A DNA stretch of 64,000 bases from an uncultured Oscillospiraceae bacterium. GTDB taxonomy: Bacteria; Bacillota; Clostridia; Oscillospirales; Oscillospiraceae. Every line of letters starts with the position of its first letter. Within the stretch, counting starts at the first letter, position 1. This document shows, piece after piece, positions 26,246-34,688 of the stretch. The stretch lies in NCBI GenBank assembly GCA_947627325.1, contig CANQVO010000004.1:124001-188000 (forward strand), written 5' to 3'. Below the pieces are notes generated by a model that was not told the origin of the DNA, made no database searches, and saw nothing but the letters and a program-made list of their open reading frames with translations. The translations under genes were made by a program, and so were the position numbers.

Positions 26246-26990
26246 GTTCGACCTGACCGGCAAGGTGGCCCTGGTCACCGGGGTGAGCCGTGGCCTGGGA
26301 CAGGCCATGGCGGTGGCCCTGGCCAAGGCCGGGGCGGACGTTGTGGGCGCGGGCCTGCGGGGCCTGGGGGAGACGGGGCCGGAGGTCCAGGCCCTGGGCC
26401 GCCGGGTCCACGGCATCCAGGCCGACCTGGCCCGGGAGGAGGAGGCCGCCCGGGTGGCCCGGGAGGCCGTGGCCGCCTTCGGGCGGGTGGACATTCTGGT
26501 GAACAACGCCGGGGTGATCCGCCTCTCCCCCGCCGAGACTCACACCCTGGAGGACTTTGACGCCGTCATGTCCGTCAACCTCCGCTCTGTCTTTCTCTTG
26601 ACCCGCCAGATCGCCCGGCAGATGATCGACCTGGGGGGCGGCAAGATCGTCAACGTCTGCTCCGTCCAGTCGGTCCGGGGGGGCGGGGAGGACGCGGCCT
26701 ACGTGGCCAGCAAGCACGCCCTCCACGGCCTGACCCGGGCCTGGGCCAACGAGTGGGGCAAATACAACATCCAGGTCAACGCCATCGCCCCTGGTTATAT
26801 GGTCACCGACAACACCGCCAACCTGCGGAAAAACCGGGCGGCGGTGGCGGATATCACCGCCCACATCCCCCTGGGCCGCTGGGGGGAGCCGGCGGACCTG
26901 ATGGGGCCGGTGGTCTTTCTGGCCTCCCCCGCCTCCGACTTCGTCACCGGCCATCTGCTGGTGGTGGACGGGGGCTATCTGAACGCGTGA
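26238..26990 (+). CDS. kduD: KduD-type SDR dehydrogenase (pectin/uronate catabolism)
   Basis: A 250-aa short-chain dehydrogenase. NAD-binding TGVSRGLGQAM (15-25), NNAG motif (VNNAGVIR), catalytic Tyr155 and Lys159 (AYVASK), and the C-terminal DLMGPVVFLASPASDFVTG. The combination LGQAMAVALA, ANEWGKYNIQVNAIAPGYM, NTANLR and GRWGEPADLMGPVVFLAS closely follows E. coli KduD, which converts 2-dehydro-3-deoxy-D-gluconate 5-keto forms in the last steps of pectin-derived uronate use. That fits the pectin enzymes on both sides. It starts at GTG 26238 behind GGAGGAGG. Another SDR substrate remains possible, since kduI and kdgK are not here. Confidence 0.75.
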   Translation: MVEFDLTGKVALVTGVSRGLGQAMAVALAKAGADVVGAGLRGLGETGPEVQALGRRVHGIQADLAREEEAARVAREAVAAFGRVDILVNNAGVIRLSPAETHTLEDFDAVMSVNLRSVFLLTRQIARQMIDLGGGKIVNVCSVQSVRGGGEDAAYVASKHALHGLTRAWANEWGKYNIQVNAIAPGYMVTDNTANLRKNRAAVADITAHIPLGRWGEPADLMGPVVFLASPASDFVTGHLLVVDGGYLNA

Positions 26991-27011
26991 AGTCTTTGGG
27001 AGGAAGCGGAC

Positions 27012-27419
27012 GTGAAAGAGCTTTGGGAGAAGTATAAGCCGGTGTGCCTCTACGTGTTCTTCGGGGCGGTGACCACGGCGGTGAACATCGTGACCTACGC
27101 GCTGTGTTACGAGGTTTGGGGGGTGCCCAACGTGCCCGCCAACGTGATCGCCTGGGCGCTGTCGGTGGCGGTGGCCTACCTGACCAACAAGCTGTGGGTC
27201 TTCTCCTCCAAGAGCTTCGCCCCCGCCGTGGTGCTGCCGGAGATCTGGAAGTTCGTCAGCTGCCGGCTGGCCACGGGGGCGCTGGACACGGCCATCATGT
27301 GGGTGGGGGTGGATCTGCTCCACGGCCCCGCCACCCCCTACAAGATCGCCGCCAACGTCCTGGTGGTGGTGCTCAACTACGTGTTCAGCAAGCTGCTCAT
27401 CTTTCGGAAGGACGGGTAG
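27012..27419 (+). CDS. GtrA-family membrane protein
   Basis: A 135-aa protein with four hydrophobic helices, the GtrA layout: YVFFGAVTTAVNIVTYAL, NVIAWALSVAVAYLTNKLWVF and the C-terminal NVLVVVLNYVFSKLLIFRK. GtrA proteins take part in moving lipid-linked sugars across the membrane for wall or surface polymer decoration. No glycosyltransferase partner is adjacent. GTG start behind GGGAGGAAGC. It is the last gene of the cluster. Confidence 0.85.
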   Translation: MKELWEKYKPVCLYVFFGAVTTAVNIVTYALCYEVWGVPNVPANVIAWALSVAVAYLTNKLWVFSSKSFAPAVVLPEIWKFVSCRLATGALDTAIMWVGVDLLHGPATPYKIAANVLVVVLNYVFSKLLIFRKDG

Positions 27420-27534
27420 AAAATTTCCCCCACCCTTGACCAAAAGGGGAGATTTTGGTAGAATGGTTCTGACCGCGGGGAACCGGAGAGGATTTCCGCG
27501 GCGCCCCACGGGGCGGGAAAGGTTGTGAGCGCCC

Positions 27535-28620
27535 GTGAAGGTCAAGAGATATCTGGCCCTGGCTTTGGCCGCCGCGCTGTGCCTGGCTTCGTGCCTGGCC
27601 CTGGCCGGGTGCGGCAAAAAAGGGCCGTCCGACGGCTCGGGGGAGTCGGAGCCGACGGCCATCAACTGGGAGGGGGAGGACCGCTACGCCACCCTGGGCC
27701 GCTACGTGATGGAGGTGGCCCACGTCCAGAGCGAGGACAACCCCCGGCACATCTCCCTTCTGCAGTTCAAGCAGGACGTGGAGAACGCCACCTGCGGCCA
27801 TGTGCAGGTGGTGATCCAAGCCAACGGCGAGCTGGGCACCGAGGACGAGTTGTTCCAGAAGACCATGGCCGGCTCCATCCAGGGGATGCGGGGCGGCCTG
27901 TTCCCCTACACCCCCCGGCTGATGATGTTCACCCTCCCCTTCCTGACCCAGACCCGGGCCCAGATCACCGCCCTGTTTGACAGCGATCTGGCCCAGCAGG
28001 TCTGCCAGGAGGCCGGGGAGCAGACGGGCACGGTGGTGCTGAGCCTCTGCGACGCGGGGGGCTACCGCCAGATCTCCAACAGCGTGCGGCCTGTCCACAC
28101 CCCCGAGGACGTGCGGGGCCTCCGCCTGCGGACCAACGGGATGAGCTCCTCCGCCATGACCCTGGAGGCCCTGGGGGCGGAGACGGTGTCCATCCCCTAC
28201 GCCAACCTCTACACCGCCCTGGCCTCCGGCGTGGCCGACGGCCAGGACAACCCCTGGATCAACTCCAAGGAGCAGAAATTCTACGAGGTCCAGCCCTACT
28301 TCACCGAACTGAACCTCCAGGTCCACCCCGACGCCTTCTTCGTCAACGCCGACTGGTTCAACAGCCTGCCCCAGGAGTTCCAGGACATCCTGCGCCGCTG
28401 TGCCGCCGACATGGCCGACTACAACGACGAGATCATCGAGGCCACCAACCAGGCCGCCAAGGAGGAGATGGCCGCCATGGACGGCGTGGAGGTCTACACC
28501 CCCACCGATGACGAGATGGCCGCCTTCCGCGCCGCGGTGGAGCCGGTCTACCAGGAGTACGTGGCCCAGGGCATCTGCACCGCCGAGGAGCTGGAGCAGA
28601 TCCTGGAGATCGTGAAATAA
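27535..28620 (+). CDS. TRAP transporter substrate-binding lipoprotein (DctP family), orphan
   Basis: A 361-aa lipoprotein (LALAGC lipobox at about residue 20-25) that captures organic acids outside the cell. DctP features: the QFKQDVENATCGHVQVVIQANGEL segment, the IRTNGMSSS-like region LRLRTNGMSSSAMTLEALGAE with the arginine that pairs with substrate carboxylate, and GVADGQDNPW. Sugar acids such as galacturonate are common ligands, which would suit the pectin theme, but that is inference. The membrane genes dctQ and dctM are not in this window, so the partner lies elsewhere. GTG start 27535 behind GGAAAGG. Confidence 0.82.
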   Translation: MKVKRYLALALAAALCLASCLALAGCGKKGPSDGSGESEPTAINWEGEDRYATLGRYVMEVAHVQSEDNPRHISLLQFKQDVENATCGHVQVVIQANGELGTEDELFQKTMAGSIQGMRGGLFPYTPRLMMFTLPFLTQTRAQITALFDSDLAQQVCQEAGEQTGTVVLSLCDAGGYRQISNSVRPVHTPEDVRGLRLRTNGMSSSAMTLEALGAETVSIPYANLYTALASGVADGQDNPWINSKEQKFYEVQPYFTELNLQVHPDAFFVNADWFNSLPQEFQDILRRCAADMADYNDEIIEATNQAAKEEMAAMDGVEVYTPTDDEMAAFRAAVEPVYQEYVAQGICTAEELEQILEIVK

Positions 28621-28636
28621 AACCCCCGACCGAGAG

Positions 28637-28672
28637 AAAAGGAAGGAGCGGCGTTCGCCGCTCCTTCCTTTT
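28637..28672. terminator. Bidirectional terminator between dctP and the RNase gene
   Basis: AAAAGGAAGGAGCGGC and its exact complement form a 16-bp stem with a four-base loop and A/T runs on both sides. Confidence 0.85.
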
Positions 28673-28704
28673 ACGTTGGCAGACCCGCCCGGCGGGGGCT
28701 CCGC

Positions 28705-29244
28705 TCACGGCTCCGGGTAGAGCCGCTCAAAGCTCTCGTAGTGGTCGTCGGTGTAGTAGATCAGCCCGTCGTTGGAGTAGACGATCCGCTTGGCCCCCCG
28801 GCTGTCCTCCCCCAGGGTGTCGATGTCGCACTCGGTCCAGGTGCGGCCGTTGGCCTTGGGCAGCAGGCCCTCCCGGTTGCCAAAGGTATCCCCGCCGATG
28901 CACTTGCCCGGGGCCACCCGCTCCACCGAGCCCCCCGACCAGCCCAGGTCCTCCGCCTCGTCCTTGGTGATGTAGTTGTCAGGCAACTCGCCGTAGAGGC
29001 GGAGGTAGAGGGCCACGTCGTCCCGGCTGTCGTAGCTGCCCGCCTCGTCCAGGGACTCGGTGTTGCCCTGGGGGTCCGGGGCGGCCTCCGTCGTCTCGGC
29101 CTCGTCAAATTCAGCCGGATCCGAGGGCTGGGCTGCCTGAAAGGTGGGGGTCTGGCCTTGGGCGGGGGGCGTTTGGGCGGCCTGGCAGCCCGCCAGAGCC
29201 AGCAGGAACAGGGCCAAAACCACGGCCCACAGACGCTTTTTCAT
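28705..29244 (-). CDS. Surface lipoprotein with barnase-type ribonuclease domain
   Basis: A 179-aa lipoprotein: lipobox LALAGC (Cys20), a Pro/Gln/Glu-rich tether (21-68), then a complete guanyl-specific ribonuclease domain (70-177). LPDNYITK (87-94) is identical to barnase; general base Glu138 (TWTEC), Arg149, Arg153 (AKRIVYS) and acid His168 (DDHYESF) are all kept, so it should be active. It would cut RNA outside the cell, for nutrition or as a weapon. No barstar-like inhibitor gene is adjacent or seen in the window. GAGGAGGG precedes the ATG. Confidence 0.88.
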   Translation of the reverse strand: MKKRLWAVVLALFLLALAGCQAAQTPPAQGQTPTFQAAQPSDPAEFDEAETTEAAPDPQGNTESLDEAGSYDSRDDVALYLRLYGELPDNYITKDEAEDLGWSGGSVERVAPGKCIGGDTFGNREGLLPKANGRTWTECDIDTLGEDSRGAKRIVYSNDGLIYYTDDHYESFERLYPEP

Positions 29245-29363
29245 GGAAGATCCCTCCTCTGTTTCCCCTATTTTACAACGGCCCGGGCCAAAAGGGAATA
29301 GCCTTTCCCCGCCGCCCCGGAAAACTTTTTTCGCCCCGAGGGGGGTCCCGGCGCATTTTGGTG

Positions 29364-29392
29364 TTGCAATTTTTTTCCGAATTTGCTATACT
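29364..29392 (+). promoter_or_regulatory. Sigma-A promoter of the liv operon
   Basis: TTGCAA (29364), 17 bp, TATACT (29387-29392), 70 bp before livK. Confidence 0.75.
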
Positions 29393-29462
29393 GAAAGGCA
29401 ATCGTGGACGGATGTGCGCCGCGCGCGGACACCACCGCACGAAAACGAAGGAGGATATGAAA

Positions 29463-30704
29463 ATGAAGAAGATGGTAGCTCTGCTCCTGGTTCTGGCTAT
29501 GGTCTTTGCCCTGGCCGCCTGCGGCGGCTCCGGCAATACCGAGAAGCCCAAGACCGACGGAGACGTGCAGGGTCAGCAGACCGAGGACGTGCAAGGCCAG
29601 CAGGCCGATGACGCCGGCGACGCCGCCGACGTGGTGAAGATCGGCGTGTTCGAGCCCTCCACCGGCGACTCCGGCGCCGGCGGCAAGCAGGAGATGCTGG
29701 GTATGCAGTACGCCAACCAGGAGACCCCCACCGTGGAGGTGGGCGGCAAGACCTATAAGGTGGAGCTGGTCCCCGCGGACAACGGCTCCTCCACCGATAA
29801 GGCCCCCACCGCCGCCGCCGAGCTGGTGAGCCAGGACGTGGCCCTGGTGCTGGGGTCCTACGGCTCCGGCGTGTCCATCGCCGGCGGCCCCACCTTTGAG
29901 GAGGCCGGCCTGGCCGCCATCGGCGTGACCTGCACCAACCCCAACGTCACCGCCGGCAACGACTATTACTTCCGCATCTGCTTCCTCGACCCCTTCCAGG
30001 GCACCGTTCTGGCCAACTTCGCCACCGAGAAGTTCGGCGCGCAGAAGGCGTACCTGCTGGGCGAGGTGGGCAACGACTACGACCAGGGCCTGCTGACCTT
30101 CTTTGAGCAGGCGTTCGACGGCGAGGTGGTCAAGGACTCCTTCCCCACCAACACCTCTGACTTCTCCACCTACATCAACAAGGCCGTCAGCGAGGGCTGC
30201 GACGTGATCTTCTGCCCCGTGTCCATCGCCTACTCCACCCAGATCGTGAAGCTGGCCGCCGACATGGGCCTGGAGATCCCCATCCTGGGCTCCGACACCC
30301 TGGACAGCAACATGGTCCTGGAGGCCGCCTCGGGCTCCAACGTGCAGCTCTACGTCTCCACCTTCTACCAGGAGGGCGGCTCCCCCGCCTTTGACGAGGG
30401 CTTCAAGGCGTATCTGAACAGCGACGCCACCGCCATGACCAACAACGGCGGCAACGACACCATCGCCGCCGTCTCCGCCATGGGCTACGACGCCTACTAC
30501 GTGGCCCTGGAGGCCATGAAGGCCGCCGGCAGCGTGGACGCCGCCGCGGTGAAGGCCGCCCTGCCCGGCGTGACCTACACCGGCGTGTCCGGCGCCATCG
30601 CCTTTGACGAGACTGGCGACGCCATCCGGGACACCGCCTACATCAAGGTGGCCGACACCGCCAACAACACCTGGGCCCTGGAGACCCAGCAGACCGCCAA
30701 GTAA
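29463..30704 (+). CDS. livK: Branched-chain amino acid ABC transporter binding lipoprotein
   Basis: A 413-aa lipoprotein (LAACG lipobox within the first 22 residues) followed by a Gln/Asp-rich linker and a type I periplasmic-binding fold. Characteristic pieces: KIGVFEPSTGDSGAGGKQEM, ELVSQDVALVLGSYGSG, YYFRICFLDPFQG. It presents leucine, isoleucine, valine or a related amino acid to LivHM. Two ATGs are six bases apart; 29463 is preferred because AAGGAGG then lies eight bases upstream. Two strong hairpins separate it from the permease genes, which usually leaves the binding protein in excess. Confidence 0.88.
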   Translation: MKKMVALLLVLAMVFALAACGGSGNTEKPKTDGDVQGQQTEDVQGQQADDAGDAADVVKIGVFEPSTGDSGAGGKQEMLGMQYANQETPTVEVGGKTYKVELVPADNGSSTDKAPTAAAELVSQDVALVLGSYGSGVSIAGGPTFEEAGLAAIGVTCTNPNVTAGNDYYFRICFLDPFQGTVLANFATEKFGAQKAYLLGEVGNDYDQGLLTFFEQAFDGEVVKDSFPTNTSDFSTYINKAVSEGCDVIFCPVSIAYSTQIVKLAADMGLEIPILGSDTLDSNMVLEAASGSNVQLYVSTFYQEGGSPAFDEGFKAYLNSDATAMTNNGGNDTIAAVSAMGYDAYYVALEAMKAAGSVDAAAVKAALPGVTYTGVSGAIAFDETGDAIRDTAYIKVADTANNTWALETQQTAK

Positions 30705-30730
30705 AACGCCCCATTGGGAACCATACGGCG

Positions 30731-30760
30731 CCGCCCGGCGGGGGCTTCCCCGCCGGGCGG
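30731..30760 (+). terminator. Hairpin after livK
   Basis: CCGCCCGGCGGGG-GCTT-CCCCGCCGGGCGG: a 13-bp all-GC perfect stem without a T run. Probably stabilises the livK mRNA end or gives partial termination. Confidence 0.6.
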
Positions 30761-30784
30761 GCCGTTCCGTTTCCGCGGCGCGGA

Positions 30785-30824
30785 CCGTCCCGAAAACCGC
30801 CAGGGAGGGCGGCTTTCGGGACGG
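30785..30824 (+). terminator. Second hairpin before livH
   Basis: CCGTCCCGAAA-CCGCC pairs with GGCGG-TTTCGGGACGG around AGGGA, followed by CTTCGCCCTTT. With the hairpin at 30731 it forms a two-step expression break inside the liv operon. Confidence 0.55.
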
Positions 30825-30872
30825 CCTTCGCCCTTTCTCCACCCCACTTTCTGTGAAAAGGAGGGACCCCCC

Positions 30873-31739
30873 TTGCGCTACGCGCTCTCCACGCTGATCT
30901 CCGGCGTCTCCCTGGGCGGGCAATACGCCCTCATCGCCATCGGCTACACCCTGGTCTACGGCATCCTGCGGCTGATCAACTTCGCCCACGGGGACGTGTT
31001 CATGGTGGCCGGTCTGATGATGGTCTACCTGTCCGCCTCCCTGCCTCTGCCCCTGGCCCTGGTCCTCATGCTGGTGCTGACGGTGGTCCTGGGCTTCGCC
31101 ATCGAGCGGGCGGCCTACAAGCCCCTGCGTTCCGCCCCCCGCATGAGCGTGATGATCTCCGCCATCGGCGTGAGCTATCTGCTCCAGAACCTGGCCACCT
31201 ATGTCACCGGCGGCCTGCCCCAGACCTACCCCACCATCCCCTGGCTGAGCCGGGTGGCCTGGGGGTCGGTGAAGTGGGCGGCCATCGTTACCCCCTTCCT
31301 GGTGGTGGCCCTGGTCTTCGCCCTCACCCAGCTCATCAACCACACCAAGGTGGGCATGGCCATGCGCGCCGTCGCCAAGGACTTTGAGACCAGCCAGCTC
31401 ATGGGTATCAAGATCAACAACGTCATCTCCATGACCTTCGTCATCGGCTCCGCCCTGGCGGCGGTGGGCTCCACGCTCTACTTCATCAACTTCCCCTCCA
31501 TCGTCCCCCTGTCCGGGGCGCTGCCCGGCCTGCGGGCCTTTGTGGCGGCGGTGTTCGGCGGCATCGGCTCCATCCCCGGGGCGGTGGTGGGCGCCTTCAT
31601 CATCGGCATCAGCGAGACGATCATCAAGGCCTCCCCGTACAGCATCTTCTCCGACGCCTTCACCTTTGCCCTTCTCATCGTGATCCTGGTGGTCAAGCCC
31701 ACCGGCCTCTTCGGCGAGAAGGTCACCGACAAGGTCTGA
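30873..31739 (+). CDS. livH: Branched-chain amino acid ABC permease LivH
   Basis: A 288-aa integral membrane permease with about eight hydrophobic segments. The family signature is visible: GQYALIAIGYTLVYGILRLINFAHGD near the N-terminus, GMAMRAVAKDFETSQLMGI (coupling loop to the ATPases) and FVAAVFGGIGSIPGAVVGA. Start is TTG 30873 after AAAAGGAGGG; a longer in-frame opening upstream runs through the two hairpins and is not credible. First of four genes livHMGF. Confidence 0.92.
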   Translation: MRYALSTLISGVSLGGQYALIAIGYTLVYGILRLINFAHGDVFMVAGLMMVYLSASLPLPLALVLMLVLTVVLGFAIERAAYKPLRSAPRMSVMISAIGVSYLLQNLATYVTGGLPQTYPTIPWLSRVAWGSVKWAAIVTPFLVVALVFALTQLINHTKVGMAMRAVAKDFETSQLMGIKINNVISMTFVIGSALAAVGSTLYFINFPSIVPLSGALPGLRAFVAAVFGGIGSIPGAVVGAFIIGISETIIKASPYSIFSDAFTFALLIVILVVKPTGLFGEKVTDKV

Positions 31740-31752
31740 GGGGGTGCGCGCC

Positions 31753-32985
31753 ATGATCGCTCAGAAAAAGAACAAGACCGGCCTGTTCATCGCCCTGGTG
31801 GTGGCGGCGGCCCTTCTGATCTTAGCCATCGTCCTGGAAAACACCCTGGACCCCATCAAGAACACCATCTTCTTCACCGTGCTGAAAAAGGGCGCGGTGT
31901 ACGCCCTGGTGGCCTGTTCCATGAACCTGCTCAACGGCTTCACCGGCCTGTTCTCCCTGGGCCAGGCGGGCTTCATGCTCCTGGGCGCGTACACCTACGC
32001 CACCCTCACCATCCCCATGTCCGCCAAGGACAGCGTCTACTACCTCTACGGCGGCACCGTCTTCCGCTTCTCCCTGCCCGACCTCTTCGGCGGGGCGGAC
32101 AAGCCCCTGGGGCTGATTTTGGGGGTCCTGCTGGCCCTGGTGTGCGCGGGGATCGTGGCCGCGGCGGTGGCGTGGCTCATCGGCCTGCCCGTCCTGCGGC
32201 TCAAGTCCGACTACCTTGCCATCGCCACCCTGGGCTTTGCCGAGATCATCCGGGCGGTGTTCCAGTGGGACAAGCTGGGCCCGGTGACCAACGGGGCCAA
32301 CGCCCTGAAGAGCTTCCCCACCTTCTCCAGCTTCAACCTCAAAAACGCCTCCGGGGAGGTGACCCTGCGCCTGTCCATCTTCGTGGCCTTCCTGCTGGCG
32401 GCGATCTGCATCGCCCTGATCCTCCTGCTCATCAACTCCTCCTACGGCCGGGCCTTTAAGGCCATCCGGGAGGACGAGGTGGCCGCCGAGGCCATGGGCA
32501 TCAACCTGGCCAAGCACAAGCGGCTGAGCTTCTGCATCTCCTCCTTCTTCGCCGGCGTGGGCGGCGGGATGTTCGCCATGTTCGCCAACCAGGCCCAGGC
32601 CCGGAACTTCACCACCGCCATGACCTATGAGATCCTGCTCATCGTGGTCATTGGCGGCATCGGCTCCATCTCCGGCTCCTGCCTGGCCTCCTTCCTCTAC
32701 GTGGCGGCCAGCGAGTGGTGGCTCCGCTTCCTGGACAAGGAGACCACCCTGACCCACATCTTCGGCTTCGACCTGGACCAGCCCTTCAAGGTCCCCCTGC
32801 TCCGCAACGGCTTCCGCATGGTGGTCTTCTCGGTGGTCATCATGATCGTGGTGCTCTTCTTCCGCCGGGGCCTGATGGGGGACAAGGAGCTGCCCGACGT
32901 GCTCCGGCGCTTCGGCGCTTTCTGCAAGCGCCTGTTCCGGCGGCCGGCGAAAAAGACCGGGAAGGGGGGCGAGGACAATGGCTGA
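31753..32985 (+). CDS. livM: Branched-chain amino acid ABC permease LivM
   Basis: A 410-aa permease, partner of LivH. The core motifs are NLLNGFTGLFSLGQAGFMLLGAY, LRLKSDYLAIATLGFAEI and AIREDEVAAEAMGIN (ATPase coupling loop), then VIGGIGSISGSCLASFLY. A C-terminal basic tail (RRFGAFCKRLFRRPAKK) lies in the cytoplasm. ATG 31753 is taken as start with GGGGG eight bases upstream; GTG 31744 three codons earlier is possible. Its 3' end overlaps livG by eight bases. Confidence 0.92.
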   Translation: MIAQKKNKTGLFIALVVAAALLILAIVLENTLDPIKNTIFFTVLKKGAVYALVACSMNLLNGFTGLFSLGQAGFMLLGAYTYATLTIPMSAKDSVYYLYGGTVFRFSLPDLFGGADKPLGLILGVLLALVCAGIVAAAVAWLIGLPVLRLKSDYLAIATLGFAEIIRAVFQWDKLGPVTNGANALKSFPTFSSFNLKNASGEVTLRLSIFVAFLLAAICIALILLLINSSYGRAFKAIREDEVAAEAMGINLAKHKRLSFCISSFFAGVGGGMFAMFANQAQARNFTTAMTYEILLIVVIGGIGSISGSCLASFLYVAASEWWLRFLDKETTLTHIFGFDLDQPFKVPLLRNGFRMVVFSVVIMIVVLFFRRGLMGDKELPDVLRRFGAFCKRLFRRPAKKTGKGGEDNG

Positions 32986-33826
32986 TACCGTTCTGCGCCT
33001 GGAGAACATCACCATGCAGTTCGGCGGCGTGGTGGCGGTGAACGACCTGTCCCTCCACGTGGACCGGGGGGAGATCGTGGCCCTCATCGGCCCCAACGGC
33101 GCGGGGAAGACCACCGCCTTCAACTGCGTCACCGGCGTGTACGAGCCCACCAACGGCCGGGTGACCCTGCTGGGGGAGACCATCGTGGAGAACCACCCCC
33201 AGGGCAAGATGAAGACCCAGTACCTGGGCCAGGACCCGGACAAGTTCCCCCACGTGGTGGCCCACACCCCGGACGTGATCACCCAAAAGGGCATCGCCCG
33301 CACCTTCCAGAACATCCGCCTCTTTGGGGCGCTGACGGTGTTTGAAAACGTCCTCATCGCCAAGCATATGCGGGCCAAGCAGAACTTCCTCTCCGCCACC
33401 TTCCGGCTCAACCGCGCCGAGGAGAAGCGGATGCGGGAGGAGGCGGCGGCCCTTTTGGCCGAGCAGGACCTCTACCAGTTCAAGGACGAGGTGGCCTCCT
33501 CCCTGCCCTACGGGCTCCAGCGGCGGCTGGAGATCGCCCGGGCCCTGGCCGCCGGGCCCAAGCTCCTCCTCCTGGACGAGCCCGCCGCGGGCATGAACCC
33601 CCAGGAGACCCAGGAGCTCACCGACTTTATCCGCAAGATCCGGGCCGAGTACGGCCTGACCGTCTTCATGATCGAGCACCACATGGACCTGGTCATGCAG
33701 ATCTCCGACCGCATTTACGTCCTGGACTTCGGCAAGCTCATCGCCAAGGGCACGCCCCAGGAGGTACAGAATGATCCTCGCGTGATCGAGGCGTATTTGG
33801 GGGTGGCAGACGATGCTGAGAATTGA
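32978..33826 (+). CDS. livG: Branched-chain amino acid ABC ATPase LivG
   Basis: A 282-aa ATPase. Walker A GPNGAGKTT at about 36-44, the LivG-specific KGIARTFQNIRLF, then ASSLPYGLQRRLEIARAL, where the usual LSGGQ signature is SLPYGLQ as is normal for LivG proteins, Walker B LLLLDEPAAGMNP and H-loop MIEHHMDLV. A short insertion (QYLGQDPDKFPHVVAHTPDV) lies between Walker A and the Q loop. Overlaps both neighbours. Confidence 0.93.
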   Translation: MADTVLRLENITMQFGGVVAVNDLSLHVDRGEIVALIGPNGAGKTTAFNCVTGVYEPTNGRVTLLGETIVENHPQGKMKTQYLGQDPDKFPHVVAHTPDVITQKGIARTFQNIRLFGALTVFENVLIAKHMRAKQNFLSATFRLNRAEEKRMREEAAALLAEQDLYQFKDEVASSLPYGLQRRLEIARALAAGPKLLLLDEPAAGMNPQETQELTDFIRKIRAEYGLTVFMIEHHMDLVMQISDRIYVLDFGKLIAKGTPQEVQNDPRVIEAYLGVADDAEN

Positions 33827-34508
33827 TGACCTGCGGGTGAACTACGGCGGCATCGAGGCCGTCAAGGGCGTCAGCCTCACCGTGCCGGAGGGGCAGATCG
33901 TCACCCTCATCGGCGCAAACGGCGCGGGCAAGTCCACCACCCTCCGCACCATTGCCGGGCTGATCAAGCCCGCCTCCGGCCGCATCCGCCTCCAGGCGGA
34001 GGACATCACGGGTATGTCCCCGGATAAAATCGTCTCCAAGGGCATCACCCTGGTGCCGGAGGGCCGCCGGGTCTTCCCCGACCTCTCCGTGCTGGAGAAC
34101 CTCCGCATCGGGGCCTACCTCCGCCGGGACAACCTGGAGGACGACCTGAACTGGGTCTACTCCCTCTTCCCCCGGCTGAAGGAGCGCTCCTGGCAGGCCG
34201 CCGGGACGCTGTCCGGCGGGGAACAGCAGATGCTGGCGGTGGGCCGGGCGCTCATGAGCCGCCCCAAGCTGATGATGATGGACGAGCCGTCCTTGGGCCT
34301 GGCCCCCCTGGTGGTCAAGGACATCTTCGCCATCATCAAGAAGATCAACCAGCAGGGGGTCACCATCCTCCTCATCGAGCAGAACGCCAACATGGCCCTC
34401 CATATTGCAGACACCGCCTACGTCCTGGAGACCGGCCGCCTGACCCTCACCGGCACCGGGCGGGAGCTATTGAGCAACGAGGCGGTGAAAAAGGCGTACC
34501 TGGGGTAA
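33813..34508 (+). CDS. livF: Branched-chain amino acid ABC ATPase LivF
   Basis: A 231-aa ATPase that pairs with LivG. Walker A GANGAGKST, VPEGRRVFPDLSVLENLRIGAYLR (the LivF Q-loop region), signature LSGGEQQM, Walker B LMMMDEPSLGLAP and LIEQNANMAL. The ATG overlaps the livG end by 14 bases. It is the last gene of the operon and is followed by a strong terminator. Confidence 0.95.
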   Translation: MLRIDDLRVNYGGIEAVKGVSLTVPEGQIVTLIGANGAGKSTTLRTIAGLIKPASGRIRLQAEDITGMSPDKIVSKGITLVPEGRRVFPDLSVLENLRIGAYLRRDNLEDDLNWVYSLFPRLKERSWQAAGTLSGGEQQMLAVGRALMSRPKLMMMDEPSLGLAPLVVKDIFAIIKKINQQGVTILLIEQNANMALHIADTAYVLETGRLTLTGTGRELLSNEAVKKAYLG

Positions 34509-34536
34509 AAGACCCCACATTTTGGGCCCTTTCCAT

Positions 34537-34573
34537 CCCCAAAACCCCATCTGTGGGGTTTTGGGGATTTTTT
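34537..34573 (+). terminator. Terminator of the liv operon
   Basis: CCCCAAAACCCCA-TCTG-TGGGGTTTTGGGG, a 13-bp perfect stem, then ATTTTTT. Confidence 0.9.
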
Positions 34574-34595
34574 ATGAAAATTTCGGGATACCCTC

Positions 34596-34624
34596 TTGCA
34601 TTTTTGGATACCTCGTGGTATTCT
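34596..34624 (+). promoter_or_regulatory. Sigma-A promoter of the pectate lyase gene
   Basis: TTGCAT (34596), 17 bp, TATTCT (34619-34624), 65 bp upstream of the ATG; the leader ends in TATAGGAGGG. Confidence 0.7.
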
Positions 34625-34688
34625 ATTACACAGCAGAGTGCCGCAACAGCGGCGAAATTTGTGCAAAATCTATATAGGAGGGACCACG

